The notes beneath the pieces were generated by a model, which searched no databases, was not told where the DNA came from, and saw only the letters and a list, made by a program, of their open reading frames with translations. From Gandjariella thermophila (GTDB lineage Bacteria > Actinomycetota > Actinomycetes > Mycobacteriales > Pseudonocardiaceae), in contig NZ_BJFL01000013.1 in assembly GCF_005405885.1 (NCBI RefSeq), positions 1 to 64,000 on the forward strand: DNA of 64,000 nt. The letters are read 5' to 3'. Position 1 is the stretch's first letter. Each line of letters starts with the position of its first letter. This document shows, one piece after another, positions 35,775 through 47,353 of the stretch. The position numbers and the translations under genes are program-made.

Positions 35775-37403
35775 TCATCCCATGTGCGGGTACGTGTGGT
35801 CGGTCGGCGGGACGAAGGTCTCCTTGATCGACCGGGCGCTGGTCCAGCGCAGCAGGTTGTAGATCGAGCCGGCCTTGTCGTTGGTGCCCGAGGCCCGGCT
35901 GCCGCCGAACGGCTGCTGGCCCACCACCGAGCCGGTCGGTTTGTCGTTGACGTAGAAGTTGCCGGCGGCGAACCGCAGCGCGTGCAACGCCTCGTCGATC
36001 GCGGTGCGCTCGGTGGCGAACACCGCCCCGGTCAGCGCGTACGGGGTGGCGCCGTCCACCAGTTGCAGCACCTTCGGGTAGTCGGCGTCGTCGTAGACGT
36101 GCACGGCCAGGATCGGGCCGAAGTACTCGACGCGGAACACGTCGTGCCACGGGTCCGAGCCGAGCAGCACGGTCGGCTGCACGAAGTAGCCCACCGAGTC
36201 GTCGCAGCCGCCGCCGGTGAGCACCTCGATGGACGGCTCTTCCGCCACCCGGCCGAGCAGTTCCCGGTGCTTGGCGAACGCCCTCCGGTCGATCACCGCG
36301 CCGCCGAAGTAGGAGAAGTCGGTGACGTCACCGAAGCTGATCGTCTTGGTGGTGTCCACCAGTTGCTCGCGCAGCCCGCCCTCCCACAGCGAGCGGGCCA
36401 CGAACGCGCGGGACGCGGCCGAGCACTTCTGCCCCTGGTACTCGAACGCGCCGCGGACCATCCCGGTGACCACCGCGTCGGCCTGCGCCGACGCGTGCGC
36501 CACGATGAAGTCCTTGCCGCCGGTCTCCCCGACGATCCTCGGGTAGGCGCGGTAGGTGTCCAGGTGCTCGGCGGCGCGCCGCCACAGCGCCTTGAACGTC
36601 CTGGTCGACCCGGTGAAGTGCAGGCCGGCGAAGTCCGGGTCGGCGAGCGCCACCTCGCTGACCGCGGCGCCGTCCCCGGTCACCATGTTGATCACGCCGG
36701 GCGGCAGGCCGGCCGCCTCCAGCAGCCGCATGGTGTAGTGCGCGGCGAGTTGCTGGGTGGGCGAGGGTTTCCACACCACCGTGTTGCCCATCAGCGCCGG
36801 GGACAGCGGCAGGTTGCCGGCGATCGCGGTGAAGTTGAACGGGGTGATCGCGACGACGAAGCCGTCCAGCGGGCGGTGGTCGAAGCGGTTCCACATGCCG
36901 CGCGCCGAGTTCGGCTGCTCGGCCAGGATGCGCCGGGCGTAGGACACGTTGAACCGCATGAAGTCGATCAGCTCGCAGGCCGCGTCGATCTCCGCCTGCT
37001 GCACCGACTTGGACTGGCCGAGGATGGTGGCCGCGTTCAGCGTGTCCCGCCACGGACCGGCGAGCAGGTCGGCGGCGCGCAGCAGCACGGCGGCCCGCTC
37101 GTCGAACGGCAGGTCGCGCCAGGCTGGCGCGGCGTCCTTGGCGGCGGCCACCGCGCGGGCCACGTCCTCCGCGGTGGCCTGCGCGGACACGCCGAGCACG
37201 TGCTGGTGGTCGTGCGGCTGGACCACGTCGATCGGGTCACCGCCGGCCATCCGCGGCTCGCCGGCGATGGTCATGGTCAGCTCGTGCCGCTCGCCCTCGA
37301 GTTCGGCGATCCGGCGGCGCAGCGACTCCCGCTCCGCGCTGCCCGGCGGGTAGTAGCGGACCGGCTCGTTGTACGGCTCGGGTACCGACGTGACGGCGTC
37401 CAT
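35775..37403 (-). CDS. pruA: L-glutamate gamma-semialdehyde (1-pyrroline-5-carboxylate) dehydrogenase
   Basis: 542 residues from ATG 37403. Last step of proline degradation, oxidising glutamate semialdehyde to glutamate with NAD. Aldehyde dehydrogenase hallmarks: FVVAITPFNFTAIAGNLPLSPA, VVWKPSPTQ, HFTGSTRTF, IVGETGGKDFIV (catalytic Glu) and EYQGQKCSAASRAFV (catalytic Cys). The class-4 P5CDH signature VGQQPFGGSRASGTNDKAG is near the end. No proline dehydrogenase gene is visible in the window, so its partner is encoded elsewhere. Both this and the hut operon feed glutamate. Confidence 0.95.
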   Translation of the reverse strand: MDAVTSVPEPYNEPVRYYPPGSAERESLRRRIAELEGERHELTMTIAGEPRMAGGDPIDVVQPHDHQHVLGVSAQATAEDVARAVAAAKDAAPAWRDLPFDERAAVLLRAADLLAGPWRDTLNAATILGQSKSVQQAEIDAACELIDFMRFNVSYARRILAEQPNSARGMWNRFDHRPLDGFVVAITPFNFTAIAGNLPLSPALMGNTVVWKPSPTQQLAAHYTMRLLEAAGLPPGVINMVTGDGAAVSEVALADPDFAGLHFTGSTRTFKALWRRAAEHLDTYRAYPRIVGETGGKDFIVAHASAQADAVVTGMVRGAFEYQGQKCSAASRAFVARSLWEGGLREQLVDTTKTISFGDVTDFSYFGGAVIDRRAFAKHRELLGRVAEEPSIEVLTGGGCDDSVGYFVQPTVLLGSDPWHDVFRVEYFGPILAVHVYDDADYPKVLQLVDGATPYALTGAVFATERTAIDEALHALRFAAGNFYVNDKPTGSVVGQQPFGGSRASGTNDKAGSIYNLLRWTSARSIKETFVPPTDHTYPHMG

Positions 37404-37480
37404 CTCCCTGGCTCGCCTCCCTCCCCACGTGCGGGCGTCCACGACCATCCTGCACGCGGGAAGTGACCCGCGTCACCCCC

Positions 37481-37972
37481 TCACATGAGGTCGAGGAGGA
37501 ACGGCAGTTCCTGGGGCGCGTACCAGGCCAGTTCGTGGTCCTCCGCGGAGCCGAGCACGAACTCCGCGTCCGGGTCGCCGAGGTCGGCGGCGTCGACCAC
37601 CTTGACCGCCTGCCGCACGGCGTCCTCCGCGTCCGCGGTGTCCACGTGCGCGGCCGCGAGGCACTGCATGGTCACCGGCCCGTTCAGCCGGACCACCGAG
37701 TAGTCCAGGTCGGGGCGCAACTCGACCCGGTCGATGTCGGCGGAGAGCACCGCACGGCGCGGCGGCGCGTCGACGTCCAGGGAGAGCAGCCGCAGCGAGG
37801 CGCGCGCCGCGTCCAGCATGGCCGCGTACTCCATCTCCTCGGTGTCCCCGGTGGCGTAGGACTCGCGCAGCGCCGGGGTGAGCGCGAACGCCGTCCCGTT
37901 GACCGGGTGCAGCTCCCCCTTGTCCACCAGCCTGCGCAGCATCGGCACGGTGGCCGGCACGTAAACCCTCAC
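37481..37972 (-). CDS. DUF6912-like conserved actinobacterial protein
   Basis: 163 residues from GTG 37972. It opens with VRVYVPATVPMLRRLVDKGELHP and closes with AWYAPQELPFLLDLM, features of a conserved but uncharacterised actinobacterial family. It is soluble, acidic and without catalytic motifs. It follows the WS/DGAT gene by 16 bases on the same strand, so cotranscription is likely. The longer frame to 38071 is Arg/Cys-rich and overlaps that gene, so it was not used. Confidence 0.75.
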   Translation of the reverse strand: MRVYVPATVPMLRRLVDKGELHPVNGTAFALTPALRESYATGDTEEMEYAAMLDAARASLRLLSLDVDAPPRRAVLSADIDRVELRPDLDYSVVRLNGPVTMQCLAAAHVDTADAEDAVRQAVKVVDAADLGDPDAEFVLGSAEDHELAWYAPQELPFLLDLM

Positions 37973-37988
37973 TTGGCCCCCAAGTCCA

Positions 37989-39395
37989 TCAGCTGGACAC
38001 CGTCCCCACCAGCTCCTCGACCGACTCCTGGACGCTCGCCGCGAGCACGTCCACGTCCGACATGGCATCACGATCCGCGTTCAACCCGTAGTAGACGCCG
38101 CCGTCGTAGGAGGTCACCCCGATCGAGAGGGCCTGCTGCTTGGCCAGCGGAACCACCGGAAACATCTCCACCATCCTGGCCCCGCAGACGTACAACGGCA
38201 CCTGCGGGCCCGGCACGTTGGTCACCACCACGTTGAACAGCCGCCGGGAGAACGAGCTGGCCGCCCTGGCGCCGAGCGCGTGCAGGGTGGGCGGGGCGAA
38301 CCCGGACAGCCGGACCAGTGCGTCCGCCGCCACCGACTGCCCGGACTCCTTGTGCCAGCGCATCGCGTGGCTGATGTGGTGCAACCGCACCACCGGGTTG
38401 GGCTCCCCCACCGGCAGGTCGACCAGGTACGCGGTGACCTTCGGGGCCACCCCGTTGGGCGTCGTGGCGGGGGCCTCCTCGCCCCGCACGGACAGCGGGA
38501 CCAGGGCGCGGATCGTGGTCCGCGAGGTGACCGGCTCGCCGCGGCAGAGCAGGAAGCTGCGCAGCGCGCCGGAGATCACCGCGAGCACCACGTCGTTGAT
38601 GGTGCCGTCGTGCGCGCGGCGCACCCTGCGGTAGTCGTCCAGCTCGGTACGGGCCACGGTGAACCGCCGCTGCGTGGAGATCGGCACGTTCAGCGGGCTG
38701 CCCGGCGCCGGGGTGGCCGCGGCCCGCACCGCGGAGGCCAGCCCGCCGAGGGCGCCGGCGACCTTCTGCACGGTGGCCGCCGCGTCCAGCGCCGCCGACC
38801 GGATGTTCTCCACCAGCTCGCCGGGTCGCTGCACGGCCTCGGCCACCGCGTCCAGCACGAGCTGCGTCCGGCCGGGCGCCGGTTCCGGCATCCACAGGGT
38901 CTCGCCCGCATCGTGCGGGGTGGACGTGGGTTCCAGCAGCACCTGGCTGATGTCGATGGTGCCCCGGCCGTCCACCATCGCCTGGTGGGTCTTGGTGACC
39001 AGCGCGATCCGGTTCTTCTGCAGGCCCTCCACCAGGTAGATCTCCCACAGCGGCCGGGTGTGGTCCAGCGGCCGGGACATCAGCCGGGCGACCAGGTCGG
39101 TGAACTGCTGCTCGGTGCCGGGTTTGGGCAGCGCGGAGCGGCGCACGTGGTAGGTGATGTCGAAGTCCGGATCGTCCACCCAGACCGGCCGGGCGAGGTG
39201 TCCGGGCACGTGCACAACCTTCTTGCGGAACCGCGGCACCAGTGCGAGGCGCTGCTCGATCAGCTCCACCAGCGCGTCGTAGTCGAACCCGGCGCGAGGG
39301 CGGCGGAACGTGGCCACGCTCCCGACGTGCATCGGGGTGGTCGGTTCCTCCAGGTACAGGTATGACGCGTCCAGCGCCGAGAGGCGGTTCGGCAT
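37989..39395 (-). CDS. Wax ester synthase/diacylglycerol acyltransferase family protein with altered active site
   Basis: 468 residues, full length for the family. The N-terminal MPNRLSALDASYLYLEEPTTPMHVG and the C-terminal NVVVTNVPGPQVPLYVCGARM are typical of actinobacterial WS/DGATs, which make storage triacylglycerol or wax esters at the membrane. The acyltransferase motif HHxxxDG reads HQAMVDG (in KTHQAMVDGRG), so the second His, usually taken as the general base, is Gln. Activity may be low or changed. ND-motif residues (GTINDVVLAVISGALR) are intact. Confidence 0.85.
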   Translation of the reverse strand: MPNRLSALDASYLYLEEPTTPMHVGSVATFRRPRAGFDYDALVELIEQRLALVPRFRKKVVHVPGHLARPVWVDDPDFDITYHVRRSALPKPGTEQQFTDLVARLMSRPLDHTRPLWEIYLVEGLQKNRIALVTKTHQAMVDGRGTIDISQVLLEPTSTPHDAGETLWMPEPAPGRTQLVLDAVAEAVQRPGELVENIRSAALDAAATVQKVAGALGGLASAVRAAATPAPGSPLNVPISTQRRFTVARTELDDYRRVRRAHDGTINDVVLAVISGALRSFLLCRGEPVTSRTTIRALVPLSVRGEEAPATTPNGVAPKVTAYLVDLPVGEPNPVVRLHHISHAMRWHKESGQSVAADALVRLSGFAPPTLHALGARAASSFSRRLFNVVVTNVPGPQVPLYVCGARMVEMFPVVPLAKQQALSIGVTSYDGGVYYGLNADRDAMSDVDVLAASVQESVEELVGTVSS

Positions 39396-39425
39396 GCTGT
39401 CGATCCTGACACAGTGGGCGGCTGG

Positions 39426-40133
39426 TCAGCCCGCCACACGTTCGCCCATCCGTTCCAGCAGGCGTGCGACGGATGCCCGCTCGGCCGGGTCCCGGTCCGG
39501 GCTGGACAGCCGCACCTCGGCGGCGGCGGGCAGCGCGGCGCGCACCGCGGCCCGGTCGAAGCGGGCGAGGAAGGTGTGCAGCAGCGTCCAGCGCGCCGGG
39601 CGGTGCCGGGGCCGCAGCCGGGCCGCCGCCAGCACCAGCCAGCTCAGCGCCACGTCAACGCCCCGCTCGCCGCGGGCGGCGTTGGCCCAGTCCACCACGA
39701 CCGGGCCGGCCGGGCCGAGCAGCACGTTGCCGGGGTGCAGGTCCAGGTGCAGCAGCCGGTCGCCGCCGCGGCGGCCCTCGCCCAGCCGGCGCAGCCACGG
39801 CGGCGCGGGCACCCGGTCGAGCTGGCGGTGCAGCCGGGCCAGCGCCCGGCCCAGGCCGGCGGCCCGCCACGGGTGGGCGCTCAGCTCCGCCGCCATGGTC
39901 GGCCCGGCCACGTAGTCCATCACCAGTTCGCTGCCTTCGGCGCGGACCACTCTGGGCACCGGCACGTCGAAGCGACCGAGGTAGCGCAGCAGCTCCGCCT
40001 CGGGCTCCGCCGGGGCGCCCGCACGACTTCGCTTCACCAGCAGCCCGTCGGCGCGCAGGAACACGTCGGCGTCCTTGCCGCTGGCGATCAGGTGTGCCCG
40101 GTCCGCGTCGACCGGCCACTCACCGGATGCCAT
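39426..40133 (-). CDS. Aminoglycoside-phosphotransferase-fold (APH) small kinase
   Basis: 235 residues from ATG 40133. Protein-kinase-like fold: SGKDADVFLRADGLLVKRSR (ATP-site Lys), LVMDYVAGPTM (hinge), RLLHLDLHPGNVLLGP (catalytic loop) and VVVDWANAARGERGVDVALS (metal-binding Asp). Such proteins phosphorylate small molecules or confer aminoglycoside resistance; nothing in the context points to resistance. The target is unknown. It shares its upstream region with the divergent RNA methyltransferase gene. Confidence 0.85.
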   Translation of the reverse strand: MASGEWPVDADRAHLIASGKDADVFLRADGLLVKRSRAGAPAEPEAELLRYLGRFDVPVPRVVRAEGSELVMDYVAGPTMAAELSAHPWRAAGLGRALARLHRQLDRVPAPPWLRRLGEGRRGGDRLLHLDLHPGNVLLGPAGPVVVDWANAARGERGVDVALSWLVLAAARLRPRHRPARWTLLHTFLARFDRAAVRAALPAAAEVRLSSPDRDPAERASVARLLERMGERVAG

Positions 40134-40227
40134 GTGGCGAGTCTCACCGTCATGGCCGAACGCGCAACCCCCCGCGCCGAACTTTCGCCCGTCCGGACCC
40201 GGTACCCGGGTGTGCGAGGCTGGAGCC

Positions 40228-41004
40228 GTGCAGCACGCGGAGGCGTCGGCGGCGGTGTCGCCGAAGGACCGGTTCGTCACGGTGTACGGCCGCAAGCCGG
40301 TGCTGGAGGCGCTCGGCGATCCGGACCTCGCGGTGGACAAGGTGGTGCTGGCGGACACCGCGCGCGGTCCCGCGGCCAGGGAGATCCTCGACGCGGCCGC
40401 GCGTCGCGGCGTGCCGGTGCGCCGGGCCAGCGCGCACCGGGTGAAGGTGCTGGCCGGTAACGGCCGGCACGACCAGGGCGTGCTCGCCGACGTGGTGGCC
40501 CCGCGCATGCGCCCGCTGGCCGCCGCGCTGGACGGGCGCCGGCCGCCGCGGACGGTGCTGCTGCTGGACGGCATCACCACTCCGGCCAACCTGGGGATGA
40601 TCCTGCGCACCGCGACCGCCGCGGGGATCGGTGGCGTCGTGGTGCCCCGGCATGGGGTGGCCAGCATCGACCCGCTGGTGGTCAAGGCGTCCGCCGGGGT
40701 GGCCTTCCACGCGCCGGTGCTACGCGCCGCGACCGCCGAGGACGCGGCGGAGGCGTTGCGGCGGGCGGGCTACCCGCTGCTCGCCATGGACGCCGGCGCC
40801 GATCAGACGCTGTTCACCGCGAGGCTGCCGGAACCGGTGGCGTTCGTGCTGGGCGGGGAGACCGCGGGCGTCTCGCCCGGTGTCCGCCGCCACGTCACCG
40901 GCCGGGTGGCGATTCCGATGGCCGGTGGGGTGGAGTCGCTCAACGTGGCCGGCGCGGCGGCGGTGCTCTGCTTCGAGCTGGTCCGCCGCCGCATCGGCGG
41001 TTGA
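40228..41004 (+). CDS. TrmH/SpoU-family RNA 2'-O-ribose methyltransferase
   Basis: 258 residues from GTG 40228. An N-terminal L30e-like substrate domain (VTVYGRKPVLEALGDPDLAVDKVVL) is followed by the knotted SPOUT domain: LLLDGITTPANLGMILRTATAAGI (motif 1, Arg), AFVLGGETAGVS (motif 2) and VAIPMAGGVESLNVAGAAAVLCFEL (motif 3, knot). It methylates a ribose in rRNA or tRNA using S-adenosylmethionine; RlmB- or TsnR-like targets are possible. The exact start is uncertain; GTG 40210 is an alternative. Confidence 0.88.
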   Translation: MQHAEASAAVSPKDRFVTVYGRKPVLEALGDPDLAVDKVVLADTARGPAAREILDAAARRGVPVRRASAHRVKVLAGNGRHDQGVLADVVAPRMRPLAAALDGRRPPRTVLLLDGITTPANLGMILRTATAAGIGGVVVPRHGVASIDPLVVKASAGVAFHAPVLRAATAEDAAEALRRAGYPLLAMDAGADQTLFTARLPEPVAFVLGGETAGVSPGVRRHVTGRVAIPMAGGVESLNVAGAAAVLCFELVRRRIGG

Positions 41005-41052
41005 CCCGGGAGGGGGTCAGCAGCTGTTCCGGAAGTCCCGGCTAGACGGACG

Positions 41053-41448
41053 TCAGAAGAAGTCGACGCGGTAGTCCAGCACGTGACCCGGGTCGAAGTC
41101 GCTGCCCCGGCACTGCACGCTGGAGGAGTCCCGGCCGATCGGCACGATCTCGCCGAACTCGAGCCACTCGGTGCGGGTGTTGCCGCAGCGCGCGACGACC
41201 CGGTAGTCCCAGCCGGGCCCGCTCTCGCAGAACGCGCGGATGCCCTCGCCGCTGTAGAGGTGGTGCGGCGTGAAGGAGCAACCCGGCGTGTACGACGGGT
41301 AGTAGCCGGGGAAACTCGCCGGGTAGGCGGTGCCCGTCGACACCGGAGCGGGCGCGGGGTAGTGCACCGGCGTGGCCGCCTCGGCCACGGCCGGCGCCAG
41401 GAGCAACGCCGCCGCGGCGGCCACGGAACCAAGAATGAACTTGCGCAT
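41053..41448 (-). CDS. Small secreted protein of unknown function
   Basis: 131 residues. A signal peptide (MRKFILGSVAAAAALLLAPA) is probably cut after AEA. The mature ~108 residues begin with a Pro/Tyr-rich stretch and contain four Cys (PGCSF, AFCES, ARCGN, VQCRG), probably two disulfides. No enzyme motif. ATG 41448 follows a GGGGGT site. It may be a surface or small protective protein; nothing nearby defines its role. Confidence 0.75.
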   Translation of the reverse strand: MRKFILGSVAAAAALLLAPAVAEAATPVHYPAPAPVSTGTAYPASFPGYYPSYTPGCSFTPHHLYSGEGIRAFCESGPGWDYRVVARCGNTRTEWLEFGEIVPIGRDSSSVQCRGSDFDPGHVLDYRVDFF

Positions 41449-41578
41449 CACAACCCCCGTGAATTCGAGGACGAACGGGGAAAAGGTACGCGCCCAGCCG
41501 AATTCACGGCAATTAACCGGTGGAGTGAAGAAACGAAGCGCTCGGTCACCCGAATCCTCCGGAATACCCCTCGGGTGG

Positions 41579-41977
41579 TCACTCCAACAGCACGTCAAGC
41601 TCGTTCAGGGTCTCCTCGACGGACCGGTGGTGCACGCCCACCATGCCGACTCCGGCGGCCGCGCGGACGTTCACCGAGAGGTCGTCGACGAAGACGCAGT
41701 CCGCCGGGTCCAGACCCAGCTGGCGCGCGGCCAGCAGGAAGATCCGCGGATCGGGCTTGCCGAACCCGACCTGGCCGGAGAGCACCACGGCGTCGAACAG
41801 GCCGGCCAGGCCGGAGGCCGCGCCAAGGGTGTCCGCATTGGACAGCAGGGCGGTGCGCACGCCCCTGCTCCTGGCCGTGCGCAGCGCCGCGACCAGGGGC
41901 TGCTCGCCCCCTGCGGGGTCACCGTTCCCGGTGTCGGTGAGCACTCCGCCGTAGTCGACAATCAGCCCGCGTAGCAC
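41579..41977 (-). CDS. Capless HAD-superfamily hydrolase
   Basis: 132 residues, short for a HAD-IA protein (usually ~200). Motifs: IVDYGGVLTD (motif I, with Gly where the second Asp usually sits), TALLSNAD (II), FGKPDPRIF (III, Lys) and CVFVDDLSVNVRAA (IV). The cap domain normally inserted after motif I is almost absent. Lack of the second Asp is typical of the DFGGVL subgroup, in which phosphatase activity is often lost. Start GTG 41977. Function unknown. Confidence 0.8.
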   Translation of the reverse strand: MLRGLIVDYGGVLTDTGNGDPAGGEQPLVAALRTARSRGVRTALLSNADTLGAASGLAGLFDAVVLSGQVGFGKPDPRIFLLAARQLGLDPADCVFVDDLSVNVRAAAGVGMVGVHHRSVEETLNELDVLLE

Positions 41978-42069
41978 ACCGGAAACATTACCTGACCGGG
42001 TAGGTAGAAACACCCTCCCCGGATGATGACCGCTTTTACGTAGATCATCGCGGGCAATACCGTACCGCC

Positions 42070-42087
42070 ATTCACGATCGGGTGAAT
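42070..42087. promoter_or_regulatory. Inverted repeat upstream of the Rv3235-like gene
   Basis: ATTCAC-N6-GTGAAT (42070-42075 with 42082-42087), about 95 bases before the start of the rightward Rv3235-family gene, has the symmetry of a dimeric operator. The spacing is like CRP sites but the half-sites are reversed. Confidence 0.3.
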
Positions 42088-42182
42088 TGAGCCGTGACAC
42101 GGCGTTTCTGGAACGCGTGGACACGTCCCATTCGGCGTCGCACCACCAGCCACCGGTCACCACCGACCAGCGAGGAGGCGCC

Positions 42183-42803
42183 GTGCCGTCACCCCGTTCC
42201 ATCGCACCACCGCGCAGCGCACCGGACGGGACGCGACCCGGCGTCACCGGTCCGATCCCCGCCCAGCGGCACGGACTGGCCGTGCGCCCGCTGGCGGACT
42301 GCGAGCCGCCGCCCGACCAGATGGTCGAGGAGGTCACCGGCCCCGCCGAGGCATGCCCGCCGGCCGAGGCGGCGACCAGCGCCGCCGAGCCAGGTCCGCC
42401 CACCGAGGCCGGCGAAAACCCGACCGATGCAGGTTCCCCCGCCGAGGCGGCGGAGGGCACGGCTGACGCACCCGACCCGGCCGGGGTGAACTTCCGGGTG
42501 GTCGCGCACGCCGTAGCCCGCCGGGTGGTGACCGGCGTGATCGAGGTGCTGGACGGCCGGCGTCCGGTGGCCCAGCTTCGCGGCCTGCTCAGCGAGCAGG
42601 TGTACGCGGCGCTGCAGACCCGGGTGCGGACCGGGTGTCGAGGACCGGCCCGCCGGCTGCACCGGGTACACATCTGCCACCCGGCCGCCGGAGTCGCCGA
42701 GGTGTCCGCGACGTTCGGCAACGCGCACCGCACGCACGCGGTTGCGCTACGCCTGGAGTGTCGCGCCGGCGGATGGCGGTGCACCGCGCTGCGGGTGCTC
42801 TAG
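42183..42803 (+). CDS. Rv3235-family Ala/Pro-rich protein
   Basis: 206 residues from GTG 42183, with GAGGAGG upstream. The first ~100 residues are low-complexity Pro, Ala and Glu. The conserved C-terminal ~100 residues (VAHAVARRVVTGVIEVLDGRRPVAQLRGLLSEQVYAALQTR ... GWRCTALRVL) match the actinobacterial Rv3235 family of unknown function. Located next to secA, close to the mycobacterial order (Rv3235 to Rv3240c). No transmembrane segment. Confidence 0.75.
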   Translation: MPSPRSIAPPRSAPDGTRPGVTGPIPAQRHGLAVRPLADCEPPPDQMVEEVTGPAEACPPAEAATSAAEPGPPTEAGENPTDAGSPAEAAEGTADAPDPAGVNFRVVAHAVARRVVTGVIEVLDGRRPVAQLRGLLSEQVYAALQTRVRTGCRGPARRLHRVHICHPAAGVAEVSATFGNAHRTHAVALRLECRAGGWRCTALRVL

Positions 42804-42908
42804 ATGTGCCGGCACGGACGCCCGCCGAGGCGGCGAACGGCGCGGCCCGGTGCGTGGCGGCCGGAACCGGCCACGTACCGGGTCACGCGTACCGGGTGCG
42901 GGAACCGG

Positions 42909-45779
<2,871 letters not shown>

Positions 45780-45909
45780 CCGGTCGACCTCGCTAGCTGA
45801 TCGTCACGTACCCATTACGGGCGCCTTGCGGCCATCGTATGCAAACCCCTGCGTGCGGGACGAGAAAGCTGGTCAGAAGGACCGGGTGGAGTGGACCGCC
45901 GCGTGGACC

Positions 45910-45938
45910 GGCCCCCGCGAGTGCCACTCGCGGGGGCC
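45910..45938. terminator. Strong palindromic terminator downstream of hpf
   Basis: 14-base perfect arms (45910-45923 and 45925-45938) around one base, in the gap between the end of hpf and the start of secA, both leftward. It should stop hpf transcripts ahead of secA. Confidence 0.75.
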
Positions 45939-45989
45939 GTCGGCGTTCTCGCCCGGGGGGTGGGTTCTGCCCACAACCCTACCGGGATG

Positions 45990-46649
45990 TCACTCCTCGG
46001 CGAGCCGGATCACTCCGTAGTCGAAGCCCCTCCGGCGGTACACGACGCTCGGCCGTCCCGAGTCAGCGTCGTGGAACAGGTAGAAGTCGTGTCCGACCAG
46101 TTCCATCTGGTAGAGGGCCTGGTCGACGGTGATCGGTTTGGCCGGATGTTCCTTCTCGCGCACGACCCGTCCCGGCATGGTCTCTTCGATGCCCTCGTCC
46201 CAGCGCTGCTCGGGCACCTCGGGCAGGTCGGTGCGTTCGGCGACATCCAGTACCGCCGTTCGCGCGGCCGCCCGCTCCCGTGACGGCGTCTCGCTCGCGG
46301 CCAGGGCGGTCGCCTCCGCGACGGAGGCCGGGCTCCGGCGCCCGTAGTGCACACGCCGGCGGTCGTGCAGGCGGCGCAGGCGGTTCTCCAGCTTGCTGAC
46401 CGCGCGGTCGAGCGCGGAGTAGAAGTCGCTGGCGCAACCCTCGGCGCGAACGACGGGTCCACGGCCCTTCCCGGTGATCTCCACGTGCTGGCAGCTCTTG
46501 GCCTGCCGGCGGTTGGGCTCATGGATGAGCTCAACGTCGAACCGGATGAACTTCCTGTCGTAACGCTCCATCCGAGCCAGCTTCTGCTGAACGTGCACCC
46601 GGTAGTGCTCGGGCACCTCGACGTTGCGGCCCTTCACGACGATGTCCAT
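45990..46649 (-). CDS. hpf: Ribosome hibernation-promoting factor, long form
   Basis: 219 residues from ATG 46649 with GGAGG upstream. The N-terminal S30AE/YfiA domain (MDIVVKGRNVEVPEHYRVHV ... HVEITGKGRGPVVRAEGCASDFYSALDRAVSKLENRLRR) blocks the 30S decoding centre. After a ~45-residue linker, the C-terminal domain (VREKEHPAKPITVDQALYQMELVGHDFYLFHDADSGRPSVVYRR) mediates dimerisation, joining two ribosomes into inactive 100S particles. The long form is standard for actinomycetes. The ~700-bp upstream region may hold stress-dependent promoters. Confidence 0.95.
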   Translation of the reverse strand: MDIVVKGRNVEVPEHYRVHVQQKLARMERYDRKFIRFDVELIHEPNRRQAKSCQHVEITGKGRGPVVRAEGCASDFYSALDRAVSKLENRLRRLHDRRRVHYGRRSPASVAEATALAASETPSRERAAARTAVLDVAERTDLPEVPEQRWDEGIEETMPGRVVREKEHPAKPITVDQALYQMELVGHDFYLFHDADSGRPSVVYRRRGFDYGVIRLAEE

Positions 46650-47353
46650 ACACGACCTCCGTTCCTGTGAGGCAGAACAGGACGAGTGCGCGGCGCCGGT
46701 CGTGCGATCGCTGAGCGTGGTCAACGGTCCTCCGGCGCCAGGGTCATGGGCTCTTCGCCTCCTCCCCGCGAGCCGGGATCGCTGATAGCGCTGCACGTTA
46801 GCCCGGTCTTCGCCGCGAGGACAGTCCCCACGCCGACCGATGTCAAGCGTCCGCAGTCCGTCACGCACTGCGACCACGGACGGTGACGGATTGCCGTTCG
46901 CGTACGGAACGCCGCCGGATGGCGGATGGCCGTCTCACTCGACCGGCCCCGCCCGATCACTGCGCACGCCCGCGCCCCGGCTGCGGCGGACGGGCTGCGC
47001 GGCGGCCTCATGTCCGGTCAACGGCCTGGTTTCCGACTGGGTTCCCCGACACTCGGCACCACTGGTTCGATCCACGGTGGGCAGCGCGTTTCCGTCCGGT
47101 CACGGCGTGTTCATCGGCGCGCGTTCCACTGGGGCGGGCACGACCGCCGGCGCCGTGCCGCCGCGGCGGCCCGCACCGGGCGGCTGGCCACCCCGCCGGT
47201 CGGGTGACCGCCGAACCGGCGTCGCCCCGATGCTGCCCGTCCCGGGGGCGGAGGGCAGTTTCGAACGGCAGGCCCGTCCGGCGAGCGGCTACGATTTCAC
47301 TCATGTGAGTGAGTCGCGGCATCTTCGTTACCGGAGAGTGACCATCCCGCCGA
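46650..47353. other. 704-bp gap between hpf and comF
   Basis: The longest non-coding stretch of the window. Overlapping open frames on both strands encode only biased Arg/Pro/Gly-rich products without motifs. It should contain the hpf promoter(s) near 46660-46900. A 16-bp palindrome, TCACTCATGTGAGTGA apart from its central TG, lies at 47297-47312, about 40 bases beyond the comF stop. No RNA gene was recognised. Confidence 0.5.
47297..47312. promoter_or_regulatory. 16-bp palindrome between hpf and comF
   Basis: Arms TCACTCA and TGAGTGA around a central TG. There is no T tract and the size is small for a terminator, so an operator for an unseen plus-strand transcript, or a comF end signal, are both possible. 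Confidence 0.3.

Noticed and set aside
35784-37466. Plus-strand 560-codon frame opposite pruA
   Set aside because: GC-driven shadow; the aldehyde dehydrogenase on the minus strand is unambiguous.
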